DNA from: Pseudomonadota bacterium | GTDB taxonomy: Bacteria; Pseudomonadota; Gammaproteobacteria; Burkholderiales; Burkholderiaceae_B | Reading direction: 5' to 3' | DNA: 13,112 nucleotides | Assembly: GCA_023427945.1 (NCBI GenBank) | Contig: JAEYZR010000351.1 | Span: 1-13,112 of the forward strand | In this document: positions 1-7,410 of the stretch, piece by piece | Position numbering within the stretch: position 1 is the first letter of the stretch | Layout: each line of letters starts with the position of its first letter | Notes under the pieces: generated by a model | Databases searched by the model: none | Told to the model about the DNA's origin: nothing | The model's input: the letters and a program-made list of their open reading frames with translations, nothing else | Program-made: the position numbers and the translations under genes

Positions 1-688
1 GATGCACACCAGCGAGTTCTGCTCCAGCCTCGATCAGCCGGTCATAGTTGGTCGTGAAAATGCTCAAACGGTCGCGTGTTCCAATCCGGCTTGCGAAGCT
101 CATCAGGAACGTGACTAAAGTATTGAATGCTTGTTCACGTTGGCTGTCAGGCGCTGCGGCAATTCCAGTTTCGCTCTTAAGGATCGACTCGGCGAACGTA
201 TTCATTCCCGCTTCGAGTTCCTCACGCAATTTTTCGGCTTGCTTGTTTTGAAGAATCTCCAGACCACGCAACAGCTCGTTGGCTACCCGCAGTTGATCCT
301 CAACATTGCCCTTCTTCCTTCCAGCTTGGCTTGCTGATGCTTCAGCGGCTGCATTGATCTTGCCTTGCTGAGTGGCAAGTGGAAGTGCTCCCATGCCGGC
401 CGCACGTTGCCCGGCGGCCAAGTAATGCACGGCATGAGTGAGACCAGATCCGGCCAACAGGGACAAGTGCTCCGACTGGAAGAGTGATGTCAGCCACGGC
501 TCGATGTGCTCCCGAAGCTCCGTCTGGCTGAACGCTTCCGAACTAACCCAAGATGCTTCACTGCCTTCCTGGAGTTTGAATTTCTTGTTCTCCGATTCGG
601 CAAAGTACAGCGGTTTATCGTCATTTCTGACCTTGACGATGTTAGGGTACAGCTCTTGTGAGGTTGACTGCTCGCTAGTGTTCGGCAT
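1..688 (-). CDS. SIR2-like domain protein, probable NAD-degrading effector (N-terminal 229 codons, partial)
   Basis: An open frame runs from ATG at 688 to the left edge without a stop, giving 229 residues. A SIR2-like Rossmann core is suggested by a glycine-rich loop LLAGSGLT (residues 77-84, in the position of the GAGxS NAD-binding motif) and by IFTTNYDRLIE (210-220), the TTNYD signature common in prokaryotic SIR2-type defence proteins. Between them (about 90-200) lies a largely helical, Ala/Glu/Lys-rich stretch, and about 70 residues precede the first motif. SIR2 domains of this class usually hydrolyse NAD and cause abortive infection. The catalytic histidine and any C-terminal sensor domain would be beyond the window, so activity is inference. 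The start is supported by GGGAG nine bases upstream (minus strand), 19 bases after the DUF4391 stop, which makes it part of that operon. A different Rossmann-fold role is possible. Confidence 0.8.
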   Translation of the reverse strand, partial: MPNTSEQSTSQELYPNIVKVRNDDKPLYFAESENKKFKLQEGSEASWVSSEAFSQTELREHIEPWLTSLFQSEHLSLLAGSGLTHAVHYLAAGQRAAGMGALPLATQQGKINAAAEASASQAGRKKGNVEDQLRVANELLRGLEILQNKQAEKLREELEAGMNTFAESILKSETGIAAAPDSQREQAFNTLVTFLMSFASRIGTRDRLSIFTTNYDRLIEAGAELAGVH

Positions 689-707
689 GATTTCAGGCTC
701 CCTATTT

Positions 708-1394
708 TTATCGGATCAATGCTGCATGGTCGTTCTTCAACTGCCGCAATTGAGCATTGATCTCAACCTTGCGGTTGAATTGTTTTTCCTTGGCCAGCCG
801 AGCTGAGGCTTTGTCCACCTCACGTTGTTTGGTCTGCGCTTGTTCAACACGTGCGACCAATTCAGCCAGCGTTTCCTGTGGCCGCGCTGACAAAGGGATT
901 AGCCGATGAAGCAGTTGTTCGTACAGTCCCTCCAGGTGCAGAGCGATAGGCATAGTGGTGCGCTCACAGCCAGCCGGAAACCACTTCGATGCAAAGTAAT
1001 CCGAAAGAACCCAGCGGCTGGTGTCGGCTTCGTTCGGGCGTTTGTAGGCGGCTATTACCTGCGTTTTGCCCTCGAAGGTCAGTTCAAACACGATAGGGAA
1101 AGGTATGGCCCCGTCGATGCTGCGCAATACGTCCCGATGTAGTTCCGGTCCTTTGAGCTGGATACTGAATACCTGAATCTCTGGCACGCCGGGCCGCTCG
1201 GGCAGGTGGAGCGTTTCCGGCGCCAGCTTGAATGCCCAGACGATCTGTTCCACCTGCTTAACGAACAGTTCTTTCAGCCGGGTATTGGCCCCGCCATGCT
1301 CGTATACCTTGCTCTTAGGCAGAACGCGGTCAACGGCGGCCTGCTTTGGGTAGGCGACCAGCGCGGACTGTTGTGTAGTTGCTCCCTGACTCAT
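708..1394 (-). CDS. DUF4391 domain protein
   Basis: This 228-residue protein matches what I recall of the DUF4391 family, especially the N-terminal block LPKSKVYEHGGANTRLKELF (25-44) followed by a segment resembling VEQIVWAFKLAPETL, and a central beta-rich region with FPIVFEL (99-105) and AAYKRP (115-120). The C-terminal third (about 172-225) is charged and heptad-like and probably forms a coiled coil. The function is unknown. From memory the family is repeatedly found beside SNF2-type helicases and methyltransferase or restriction genes in defence islands, suggesting a partner or adaptor. Its ATG overlaps the helicase stop (ATGA, 1391-1394) and follows a strong AGGAGG, so translation is probably coupled to the helicase. 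The length looks normal and there is no sign of damage. Confidence 0.85.
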   Translation of the reverse strand: MSQGATTQQSALVAYPKQAAVDRVLPKSKVYEHGGANTRLKELFVKQVEQIVWAFKLAPETLHLPERPGVPEIQVFSIQLKGPELHRDVLRSIDGAIPFPIVFELTFEGKTQVIAAYKRPNEADTSRWVLSDYFASKWFPAGCERTTMPIALHLEGLYEQLLHRLIPLSARPQETLAELVARVEQAQTKQREVDKASARLAKEKQFNRKVEINAQLRQLKNDHAALIR

Positions 1395-4300
1395 TCAGCC
1401 TCCTGAATCACGATAAAGCTGATGAGTTCGAAGTCGTCCAGCCCCGAGATGGTGTTGGTCAGCGCCGTGGTTTTGCCACCGCTAAACAGGCTGTCCAGCT
1501 CCTTTTCCTCCTTCACCTCGATCATTGACCGGATGGATTGGCCCAGAAGGTCGGAATAGGTCTGCATCTGGCGACCCTCGACCGTTTCCTGATTGAAGCG
1601 CTGGCAAGCTTCAACGATGGGTTTGTCCTGGCCCTTGCAGCAGCTACGCACCAGGTCGAGCAGGCGCTTGACCTCGGTGTGATCGTGAATGACCTCGCCC
1701 TCACGATTGATGTAGACGAGGTAGTACGGGTGCAGACGGTTGTGCTGGTTGAGATTGATGTCACCTGTTTTGGAAGAAAGAGCGCGGTTGCGCAAGGTGA
1801 AGATCGCCCCTGGCGGCAGCCCAATCTCGGGTCTAGCAGGAACCACGGCGTGCATGCCATTGGGCACATTACGCAGTTCGCCGTGGGCTTTGACGTAGTT
1901 GAGCAGGTCCATGCGGAAGTCGTTGAGACCCAGATCGGTGATGGACACACCGGTCTTCAAATCCTCCAGTTCGATTACTTCTTGCTGCAAGCGGCGCAGT
2001 TGTTCCTTGCGGTACGACACGTCGTTGGCCTGCGCGGACAGCACGTTGTCGTCGCCGGTGGCGGTAACGTCGGCGATCATCATCCGGCTCTCGACACGCT
2101 CCTTGAGGTTGATGTATTCGTCGAGCGAGATGTCGGGCCAGTAGTTGACGAGCTGGATGCTGCTGTTGGGCGAGCCGATACGATCCACCCGACCAAAGCG
2201 CTGGATTATACGCACCGGGTTCCAGTGGATGTCGTAGTTGATCAGGTAGTCGCAGTCCTGCAGGTTCTGGCCTTCGGAGATGCAGTCGGTACCGATCAGC
2301 AGATCGACTTCGTGCGGCTCGTCCGGCAGCACTACAGCCTTCTCTTTCGAGCGAGGGGAGAACAGGGTAAGCAGTTCCTGGAAGTCGTAGCTGCGTTTGT
2401 GTGTGCCGCTCTTGATGGTGGACTGCGGCGCGCCCTTGCCGGTGACCTTGGCGGTGTGGATGGCGTGCCTGGCCAGCAGCTCCGGCGCAAGATTGGCGTA
2501 CAGGTAATCGGCGGTGTCGGCAAAGGCTGTGAAGATCAGCACCTTCCTGTTGCCGGGGTTGATGGGCGCTTCGATCTTGCCAAGCAGTTGCGCCTTGAGG
2601 TGCTGCAACTTGGCGTCGTCCTGCGGAGTGATCTTGTTCATCGAGGCCAGCAGGGCGTCAATTACCTGCAAGTCAACCTTGAGTTCGTGCTCCCAGGATG
2701 GCAAGTCCATGTCGGCGAGGCTGATCTTGATCTTTCCGCCGATCTCGCCGCCCTCGTCACTGGGCATTGGCAGGTCGTCGTCCTCGGCATCCAGCCCCTC
2801 CAGCACTTCCGTAAGGTCACCCACTGTCGCCGCGCCACCGGATTGGTTGAACAAGGCAATTTTGGCCAGCGTCGCTTCGTTGTTGGCGCACAGCGATTGC
2901 AGGGTGAGTCGGAATGACTGAACCGAGCTTTCGAGGCGCTTGAGCAGGTTGACCGTCATCAAGGCCTGCAGGCTTTTTTCGCGGTCAGCCTGACGCAGCG
3001 TACCCTTGCCGCCGACCTTGGTGTCGTAGATTTCCTCGTACTTTTTCAGACGACTGGGCAGGATGTAGCTGATGGGCGCATACACGGCCAGTCTGAGCAG
3101 GGTGAGCTGCTCGAAGATTTCGTTGAAACCCAGCACGTCTGACCGCTCAGTCAGACGGCAGTGGAACGACAGTGGCTTGCGGCGCTCGGGAAACTGGCCA
3201 ATGTCCTTGGTGTCGTAGAAGGTCTGGATGTGCTTGCGCGAGCGAGCAATGGTGACGCTGTCGAGCAGCTCGAAAAAGTCAAAATCCAGCAAATCAAGGA
3301 TTGCTCGCGCGGTGCGTTCTTCCGGTGGCAGCTTTGACCATGTGTTGAAGACTGCCTGAGCATTGCGAAAAACTTCTTCCACCGATTTGCTGGTGCGGAG
3401 TTTCTTACTGAGGCTTTCCGAGTCGCCTTCGTAGGCCAGCGCAAGCTGGTTGCGCAGGTCGTTGAAGCGGTTGTTGACTGGTGTAGCCGACAGCATCAGT
3501 ACCTTGGTCTTCACCCCTTCCTGAATGACCTTGCGCATCAGCTTCTGGTAGCGCGTTTCCTTGTCCTTGTAGGCGTCGTTGTTACGGAAGTTGTGCGACT
3601 CGTCGATGACGACCAGATCGTAGTTGCCCCAGTTGATGCGGTTGAGCGGTGTGCCGAAGGATTCGCCATTGGTGCGCGAAAGATCCGTATGGCACAGCAC
3701 GTCGTAGCTGAACCGGTCGCGGGCGAAGATGTTGGTCTTGAGGTTGCGGTTGTAGTTAAGCCAGTTGTCAGCCAGCTTCTTGGGGCAAAGTACCAACACG
3801 GATTTGTTCCGCAACTCGTAGTACTTGACCACGGACAGCGCAGTGAAGGTCTTGCCGAGACCGACGCTGTCGGCCAGGATGCAACCACTGTAGGTTTCCA
3901 GCTTGTTGATGATGCCGGTGGCAGCATCCTTCTGGTAGTTGAAAAGCTTATTCCAGATCAGCGTGTCCTGGTAGCCAGTGCGATCGTTGGGCAACACGTC
4001 TTCGTCGATGTCGTCGAGGAACTCGTTGAAGATGTTGTAGAGCATCAGGAAGTAGATGCTCTCGGGCGAGTTCTCCTGATAGACCGAGGCGATGTGCTCG
4101 CAGATCTGCTCAGTCACGTCCTCCAGTTTTTCTGAGTCGTTCCAAATCTGGTCGAACAGACTGAGGTAGGTAGCCACAAATGGTGTCTCGTCCATCTTGT
4201 TGACGAGATTGGACACAGCATTGCCTTGCTGGTAGCCGAGATCGACGGCGGTGAAGCCGTGCAGAGGCATATACGCCGTGTCGGTGCCGCCAGCCTGCAC

Positions 4301-4696
4301 GCAAGCGAATTGCTGCATAGGCGCTTTGGTGCGGTTGCTGCGGAACGTGGCCTTGCGTCGTATCCAGTCGGCACACTCCTTGGCCACAGCGCGCTGGGTG
4401 AGCCTGTTGCGAAGCTGAATCTCGAACTCGCTGCCGTAGAGGCTGCGCTCGCGGTCGAGCTTTGGTATGTGGAACTCCTTGCGTTCCTTGCGAATTTTGT
4501 CGGTGACTTCGTTGGCCACAAAGGTGGGCGAGGTGAATATGAAATTCAGCTCGTCGAGCTTTTCCAGCTCGGCCTTCAGCGCCTCGAAGGCGTACATCGA
4601 AAAGCACGAGGCTGCGATCTTCAGGCGCGCGCCGGGCCTGAGGGTCTGCTTGAGATCGTCGCCCAGCAAGCGGCTGATGTTGTCGATCAGTTCCAT
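1391..4696 (-). CDS. SNF2/HepA-type superfamily 2 helicase with PLD-like N-terminus
   Basis: This 1101-residue ATP-dependent nucleic-acid translocase has the superfamily 2 motifs in order: Walker A DSVGLGKT (276-283), motif II DESH (365-368), motif III SATP (403-406), motif IV VLIFTAFADT (719-728), motif V GTDCISEGQNLQ (802-813), and motif VI QRFGRVDRIG (832-841) preceded by HWNP. The NTPase should therefore be active. The first ~180 residues resemble the PLD-like module often fused to such helicases, but I see no HxK catalytic motif, and HGFTAVDLG (146-154) sits where a GSSNFT-like motif is expected, so the module may bind without cutting. Residues 840-1101 are an uncharacterised C-terminal part. 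The start is supported by AAGGGG six bases upstream, which overlaps the fic stop codon. The stop overlaps the DUF4391 start. The role is inferred: probably sensing or remodelling foreign DNA. Confidence 0.9.
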   Translation of the reverse strand: MELIDNISRLLGDDLKQTLRPGARLKIAASCFSMYAFEALKAELEKLDELNFIFTSPTFVANEVTDKIRKERKEFHIPKLDRERSLYGSEFEIQLRNRLTQRAVAKECADWIRRKATFRSNRTKAPMQQFACVQAGGTDTAYMPLHGFTAVDLGYQQGNAVSNLVNKMDETPFVATYLSLFDQIWNDSEKLEDVTEQICEHIASVYQENSPESIYFLMLYNIFNEFLDDIDEDVLPNDRTGYQDTLIWNKLFNYQKDAATGIINKLETYSGCILADSVGLGKTFTALSVVKYYELRNKSVLVLCPKKLADNWLNYNRNLKTNIFARDRFSYDVLCHTDLSRTNGESFGTPLNRINWGNYDLVVIDESHNFRNNDAYKDKETRYQKLMRKVIQEGVKTKVLMLSATPVNNRFNDLRNQLALAYEGDSESLSKKLRTSKSVEEVFRNAQAVFNTWSKLPPEERTARAILDLLDFDFFELLDSVTIARSRKHIQTFYDTKDIGQFPERRKPLSFHCRLTERSDVLGFNEIFEQLTLLRLAVYAPISYILPSRLKKYEEIYDTKVGGKGTLRQADREKSLQALMTVNLLKRLESSVQSFRLTLQSLCANNEATLAKIALFNQSGGAATVGDLTEVLEGLDAEDDDLPMPSDEGGEIGGKIKISLADMDLPSWEHELKVDLQVIDALLASMNKITPQDDAKLQHLKAQLLGKIEAPINPGNRKVLIFTAFADTADYLYANLAPELLARHAIHTAKVTGKGAPQSTIKSGTHKRSYDFQELLTLFSPRSKEKAVVLPDEPHEVDLLIGTDCISEGQNLQDCDYLINYDIHWNPVRIIQRFGRVDRIGSPNSSIQLVNYWPDISLDEYINLKERVESRMMIADVTATGDDNVLSAQANDVSYRKEQLRRLQQEVIELEDLKTGVSITDLGLNDFRMDLLNYVKAHGELRNVPNGMHAVVPARPEIGLPPGAIFTLRNRALSSKTGDINLNQHNRLHPYYLVYINREGEVIHDHTEVKRLLDLVRSCCKGQDKPIVEACQRFNQETVEGRQMQTYSDLLGQSIRSMIEVKEEKELDSLFSGGKTTALTNTISGLDDFELISFIVIQEAE

Positions 4697-4706
4697 CGTG
4701 TTCCCC

Positions 4707-5753
4707 TTACACTCGCATGATCCATTTCGCGCCTCGCCCCTTGCCCGTTGATTCGATCAACCCCTCTGATTTCATCGCCCGCAGCACTAGCCGCACCATG
4801 TCCCTGCTTACGCCCGGGCAGGCTTCTTCGATTTCGGAAATCGAAAACGGCAGAGTGCGTCCCAGGACTTCCGCGCGCACCCGGTCTCCTTTACTGCCAC
4901 GGCCCCGCTCAATGGTGCCGACACGCTCCTCGAACTCGCGGTAGGCTCGTAGCAAGGCACCCCAGAAGTAGTCGAGCCAGGGCTTGACGTCATGTAGCCC
5001 CTGGTGCCAGCCCTGCGAGCTGGCTTCCAGCGTCTCGTAATAACCTTCCTTGGTTTCCTCGAAGATGCGTTCCAAACTGATGTAGCGACCCACGGCATAG
5101 TCGAAGTGGTAGAGCAGCAGCAGGGTCAACAAGCGGGACATGCGACCGTTGCCATCCGGGAAAGGGTGGATGCACAGGAAGTCGAGCATCGCCAGCGGCA
5201 CCAGTACCAACGGGTCGGCCAGGTGCTGATCCAGTGCGGTAGCGTGGCGCCCTGTCAGATCAGCCATGGCCATCGGCGTGAGATGCGCAGCCACCGGCTG
5301 GAAGCGCAAACGCGAAGTGCCATCCGGGTGACGCTCGACGATGTCGTTATTGGTGGCCTTCCAGCGCCCGCCCGCCTGCGGCATATAGCGGTACAGCAGG
5401 GTGTGGAGTTGCAGCACTACGCCCTCGCTGAAGGACATGTGCGCGGCCGATTCGTGGATCAGCGCCAGGGCGTCACGGTAGCCGGCGATCTCCTGTTCGG
5501 AGCGGCTCTTTGGTGTTGCGTTGCGGATGACCAGAGACTTCAGCCGCGAGGGCGCGACGACAACACCTTCCAGGCGGTTGGATGACTCGGTGGATTCGAC
5601 TACCGCGATCTGGCGTAGCCCTTTGAGGGCTTCGGGCGACTGCGCTGCGTAGAGTTGCTGCTTGCCCTGGTACTCGCCCAGTGTGCGCAACGTGGCGGCC
5701 TGGATGCCATCGAAGCGAAGCGCGGCGAGGTACTCGGGTGTGAGCGAGTGCAT
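4707..5753 (-). CDS. Fic family protein (class II-like) with C-terminal winged helix
   Basis: This 348-residue protein has the Fic active-site motif HPFPDGNGR (196-204, catalytic H196), normally used to transfer AMP from ATP to a protein hydroxyl. An N-terminal inhibitory motif SNRLEG (58-63, glutamate E62) fits the [S/T]xxxE[G/N] rule, indicating a self-inhibited class II enzyme. The middle (about 110-260) is the helical Fic fold. The C-terminus (about 290-348) has ISEIEEACPGVSRDMVRLVL, typical of a winged helix-turn-helix, so it may bind DNA. ATG 5753 is chosen because an in-frame TAG lies 24 bases upstream with no other start between. The ribosome binding site is weak. It is the first gene of the operon, and its stop overlaps the helicase ribosome site. 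The target protein is unknown. It could modify an operon partner, the host or a phage protein, or regulate the operon. Confidence 0.92.
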   Translation of the reverse strand: MHSLTPEYLAALRFDGIQAATLRTLGEYQGKQQLYAAQSPEALKGLRQIAVVESTESSNRLEGVVVAPSRLKSLVIRNATPKSRSEQEIAGYRDALALIHESAAHMSFSEGVVLQLHTLLYRYMPQAGGRWKATNNDIVERHPDGTSRLRFQPVAAHLTPMAMADLTGRHATALDQHLADPLVLVPLAMLDFLCIHPFPDGNGRMSRLLTLLLLYHFDYAVGRYISLERIFEETKEGYYETLEASSQGWHQGLHDVKPWLDYFWGALLRAYREFEERVGTIERGRGSKGDRVRAEVLGRTLPFSISEIEEACPGVSRDMVRLVLRAMKSEGLIESTGKGRGAKWIMRV

Positions 5754-5786
5754 GGAAATGTAAGCCCGGACTGTCTAAATGGGGAA

Positions 5787-5815
5787 ATCATAGCTGTTAA
5801 ATGGGGTATTTTCTA
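5787..5815 (-). promoter_or_regulatory. Probable sigma-70 promoter of the fic operon
   Basis: On the minus strand a -35-like TAGAAA (5810-5815, 4 of 6 to TTGACA) is followed after 17 bases by TATGAT (5787-5792, 5 of 6 to TATAAT). This predicts transcription starting near 5780, about 27 bases before the fic ATG. The spacer and -35 lie within the inverted repeat at 5800-5830. Confidence 0.5.
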
Positions 5816-5830
5816 TAGAAATACCTCATT
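5800..5830. promoter_or_regulatory. Operator-like inverted repeat overlapping the fic promoter
   Basis: The arms AATGGGGTATTT (5800-5811) and AAATACCTCATT (5819-5830) are inverted copies with one mismatch in 12, separated by 7 bases. The element covers the proposed -35 and most of the spacer, a position typical for repressor binding. Extra half-sites flank it at 5778 and 5846. The Fic winged helix is one candidate binder. This is inference. Confidence 0.55.
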
Positions 5831-5921
5831 ATCAATGTTTGACTACCCCATTTCCTGAACATTGGACCGGTCGCGAGGAGCTGACATGGCTGACAGGGGA
5901 GGAAATGGGTGACATCAGTCC

Positions 5922-5956
5922 AAAAAACGGGGTAATCAATTAAAAACTGCCCCATT
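5922..5956 (-). terminator. Possible weak terminator after the integrase gene
   Basis: Read leftward, AATGGGG (from 5956-5950) can pair with CCCCGTT (5932-5926) with one G-T wobble, with a 17-base loop, followed by four further T (5925-5922). It could stop integrase transcripts before fic. The loop is long and the same bases belong to the AATGGGG repeat family, so it may simply be two binding sites. Confidence 0.3.
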
Positions 5957-6101
5957 TATTTCATTGCCACCCCATTACAAGCGCCCAGCCTTCGGCAAAG
6001 GCAGAGCGGCAAGGAAACGGCACTCAAGGGACAACGGCCCTATCCAGAAAGGAAAAGGCCGTTCTGCCCACTCGCTGCTGCGATACCCGGCCAAACCGTC
6101 T

Positions 6102-7313
6102 CTATGCTGTGCCGCTGCCCTCCGCAGCACTCAGGTAGTCCGCCCAGTCCTGCAAAAGCGTCCTTCTCTGATCCAGCAGCAGCGCCTTGTTGTACGTCGC
6201 CCGCACCTTGTTGCTTTCCACGTGGGCAAGTTGCCGTTCAATTGCATCAGGCCGGTACCCGTTCTCATTGGCCCAGGTTGAAAAGGTCGTCCGCCAGCAA
6301 TGCGGCGTCGTACCCCGGCCCAGGTTCATATCGCGCATGGCGTAGGTCAGCCGGTTGGGCGTAGTAAAACCCTTGCCGCTCCGGTGCGGGAACAGATAGC
6401 GGCCACCGCCCGTGATGCACTGCAAATCCTTCAGCACGGCAATGGCCTGCACCGACAACGGACTGACATGGTCACGCCGCGCTTTCATCTTCGCCGCAGG
6501 CCGACGCCAAAGCGCATCCTCAAAGTCGAACTCGTCCCACTCAGCATCCGCCGCTTCCCCTGGACGGCAGGCGGTCAGCGCAATCAGCCGCAGGCACAAC
6601 GAAGTTTCCGGATAGCCCCGGTAGCCGCGCAACTCCTGATAGAACCTCTGGATTTGCTCTCGCGTCATCGCCGCCTTGCTCTCGCTGAACGGCACGCGTA
6701 GCAGCCCGCGCAGGCTGGGAATTGGATCGGCCTCAACCAGCCCACGCACCACCGCAAACTCAAAGATCGCCGAAAAATCACCTTTGACATGGATGGCCGC
6801 CCACGCACCATGTGCCTTGCATTCCTCCAGCAGAGGGCGGATCTGCTTCACGCCGATGTCGCTCATCGGCAACCCATCAAACTTCGGCGACAGGTACTTC
6901 CTGATACGGGATTCTTTCGTGCGGTAGGAACTGAGCGCAAAGACTGGCTTGATCTCGGCCAGGTACGCCTGCGCCACCTTGGCGAACGAGCTTTCCTTTG
7001 CGCGCTTGCGCTCCTCCAGCGCCTCCAGGTTGCGCTGCTTGACCTGCTGCCGCTCATGCGCAGGATGGATGCCTTGCTTGACCAACGCGCGCGCGTTCTC
7101 TCGGGCCGCACGTGCATCCGCAAGGCTTACTTGAGGAAAGCCGCCAATGGCAAAGAGGTTCTCCTTGCCTTGCAGGCGGTACTTCCACCGCCAGAGCTTG
7201 CCGCCGGTGGGCTTGACCAGCAGGAACAATCCCCCGCCGTCTGATAGTTTCCAATCTCGATCAGTCGATTTGGCCGACCTGACCTTGGCGTCAGTGAGTA
7301 GATTCTCGGGCAT
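6102..7313 (-). CDS. P4-type tyrosine site-specific integrase
   Basis: This 403-residue recombinase inserts and excises the island. The N-terminus (about 1-90) has the layout of the DUF4102 arm-DNA-binding domain (LTDAKVRSAK, then DGGGLFLLVKPTGGKLW). Residues about 105-200 form the core-binding SAM-like domain, and the C-terminal catalytic domain shows R250 (TACRPGEA), K277, H338 and R341 (PHCWR), H364 and the nucleophile Y374 (ATYNKA), so it should be active. Length is normal for the family. ATG 7313 is supported by GGAG seven bases upstream. It is transcribed away from ychF, so the attachment site probably lies in 7314-7508. Such integrases often use tRNA genes, but no tRNA is adjacent here. 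Three TACCCCC repeats in its leader may be arm-type binding sites that also control its own expression. Confidence 0.95.
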   Translation of the reverse strand: MPENLLTDAKVRSAKSTDRDWKLSDGGGLFLLVKPTGGKLWRWKYRLQGKENLFAIGGFPQVSLADARAARENARALVKQGIHPAHERQQVKQRNLEALEERKRAKESSFAKVAQAYLAEIKPVFALSSYRTKESRIRKYLSPKFDGLPMSDIGVKQIRPLLEECKAHGAWAAIHVKGDFSAIFEFAVVRGLVEADPIPSLRGLLRVPFSESKAAMTREQIQRFYQELRGYRGYPETSLCLRLIALTACRPGEAADAEWDEFDFEDALWRRPAAKMKARRDHVSPLSVQAIAVLKDLQCITGGGRYLFPHRSGKGFTTPNRLTYAMRDMNLGRGTTPHCWRTTFSTWANENGYRPDAIERQLAHVESNKVRATYNKALLLDQRRTLLQDWADYLSAAEGSGTA

Positions 7314-7338
7314 CGTTGGACTCCACTGCGGGGAGATG

Positions 7339-7379
7339 TACCCCCACGGTTGAACACGAGTACCCCCAACGCTACCCCC
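7339..7379. repeat. Three TACCCCC repeats in the integrase leader (candidate arm-type sites)
   Basis: Exact copies lie at 7339-7345, 7361-7367 and 7373-7379, all in the same orientation (GGGGGTA on the integrase coding strand), starting 26 bases before the integrase ATG. Similar G-run repeats upstream of P4-type integrases are something I recall from other islands. Binding by the DUF4102 domain is inference. Confidence 0.55.
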
Positions 7380-7410
7380 GAATTTTCTGGACCTCGATGA
7401 ACAATAGGAA

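Larger units (their letters stand above)
5778..5976. repeat. Cluster of AATGGGG/CCCCATT motifs upstream of fic
   Basis: Exact copies occur at 5778-5784 and 5800-5806 (AATGGGG) and at 5846-5852, 5950-5956 and 5970-5976 (CCCCATT). Near-copies are at 5824-5830 (CCTCATT), 5904-5910 (AATGGGT) and 5926-5932 (AACGGGG). The first two exact copies are 22 bases apart and the last two 20 apart, near two helical turns. Five exact 7-mers in 199 bases is far more than expected by chance, which points to a protein-binding array. The binding protein is unknown. Confidence 0.65.
5754..6101. other. 348-base intergenic region between integrase stop and fic start
   Basis: I find no convincing gene here. The left 230 bases are AT-rich and dense in AATGGGG/CCCCATT motifs, with the probable fic promoter and operator at 5787-5830 and a possible terminator at 5922-5956. 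The right part (about 5980-6101) is richer in G/C. It contains a 7-bp inverted repeat, AACGGCC at 6033-6039 with GGCCGTT at 6057-6063, without a following T run on either strand, so it does not look like an intrinsic terminator. Confidence 0.7.

Noticed and set aside
438..806. Plus-strand open frame of 122 codons
   Set aside because: It is antisense to the SIR2-like gene and the DUF4391 3' end. The minus-strand frame has recognisable motifs and ribosome sites.
1538..2917. Long plus-strand open frame of 459 codons
   Set aside because: It lies antisense to the helicase, whose motifs are all in order on the other strand. It has no recognisable domain or ribosome site.
5797..5955. Minus-strand 52-codon frame upstream of fic
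   Set aside because: It has no ribosome site, runs through the promoter and operator repeats, and has no recognisable features.
6033..6063. Inverted repeat AACGGCC/GGCCGTT as integrase terminator
   Set aside because: The loop is 17 bases and there is no T run after it on either strand.
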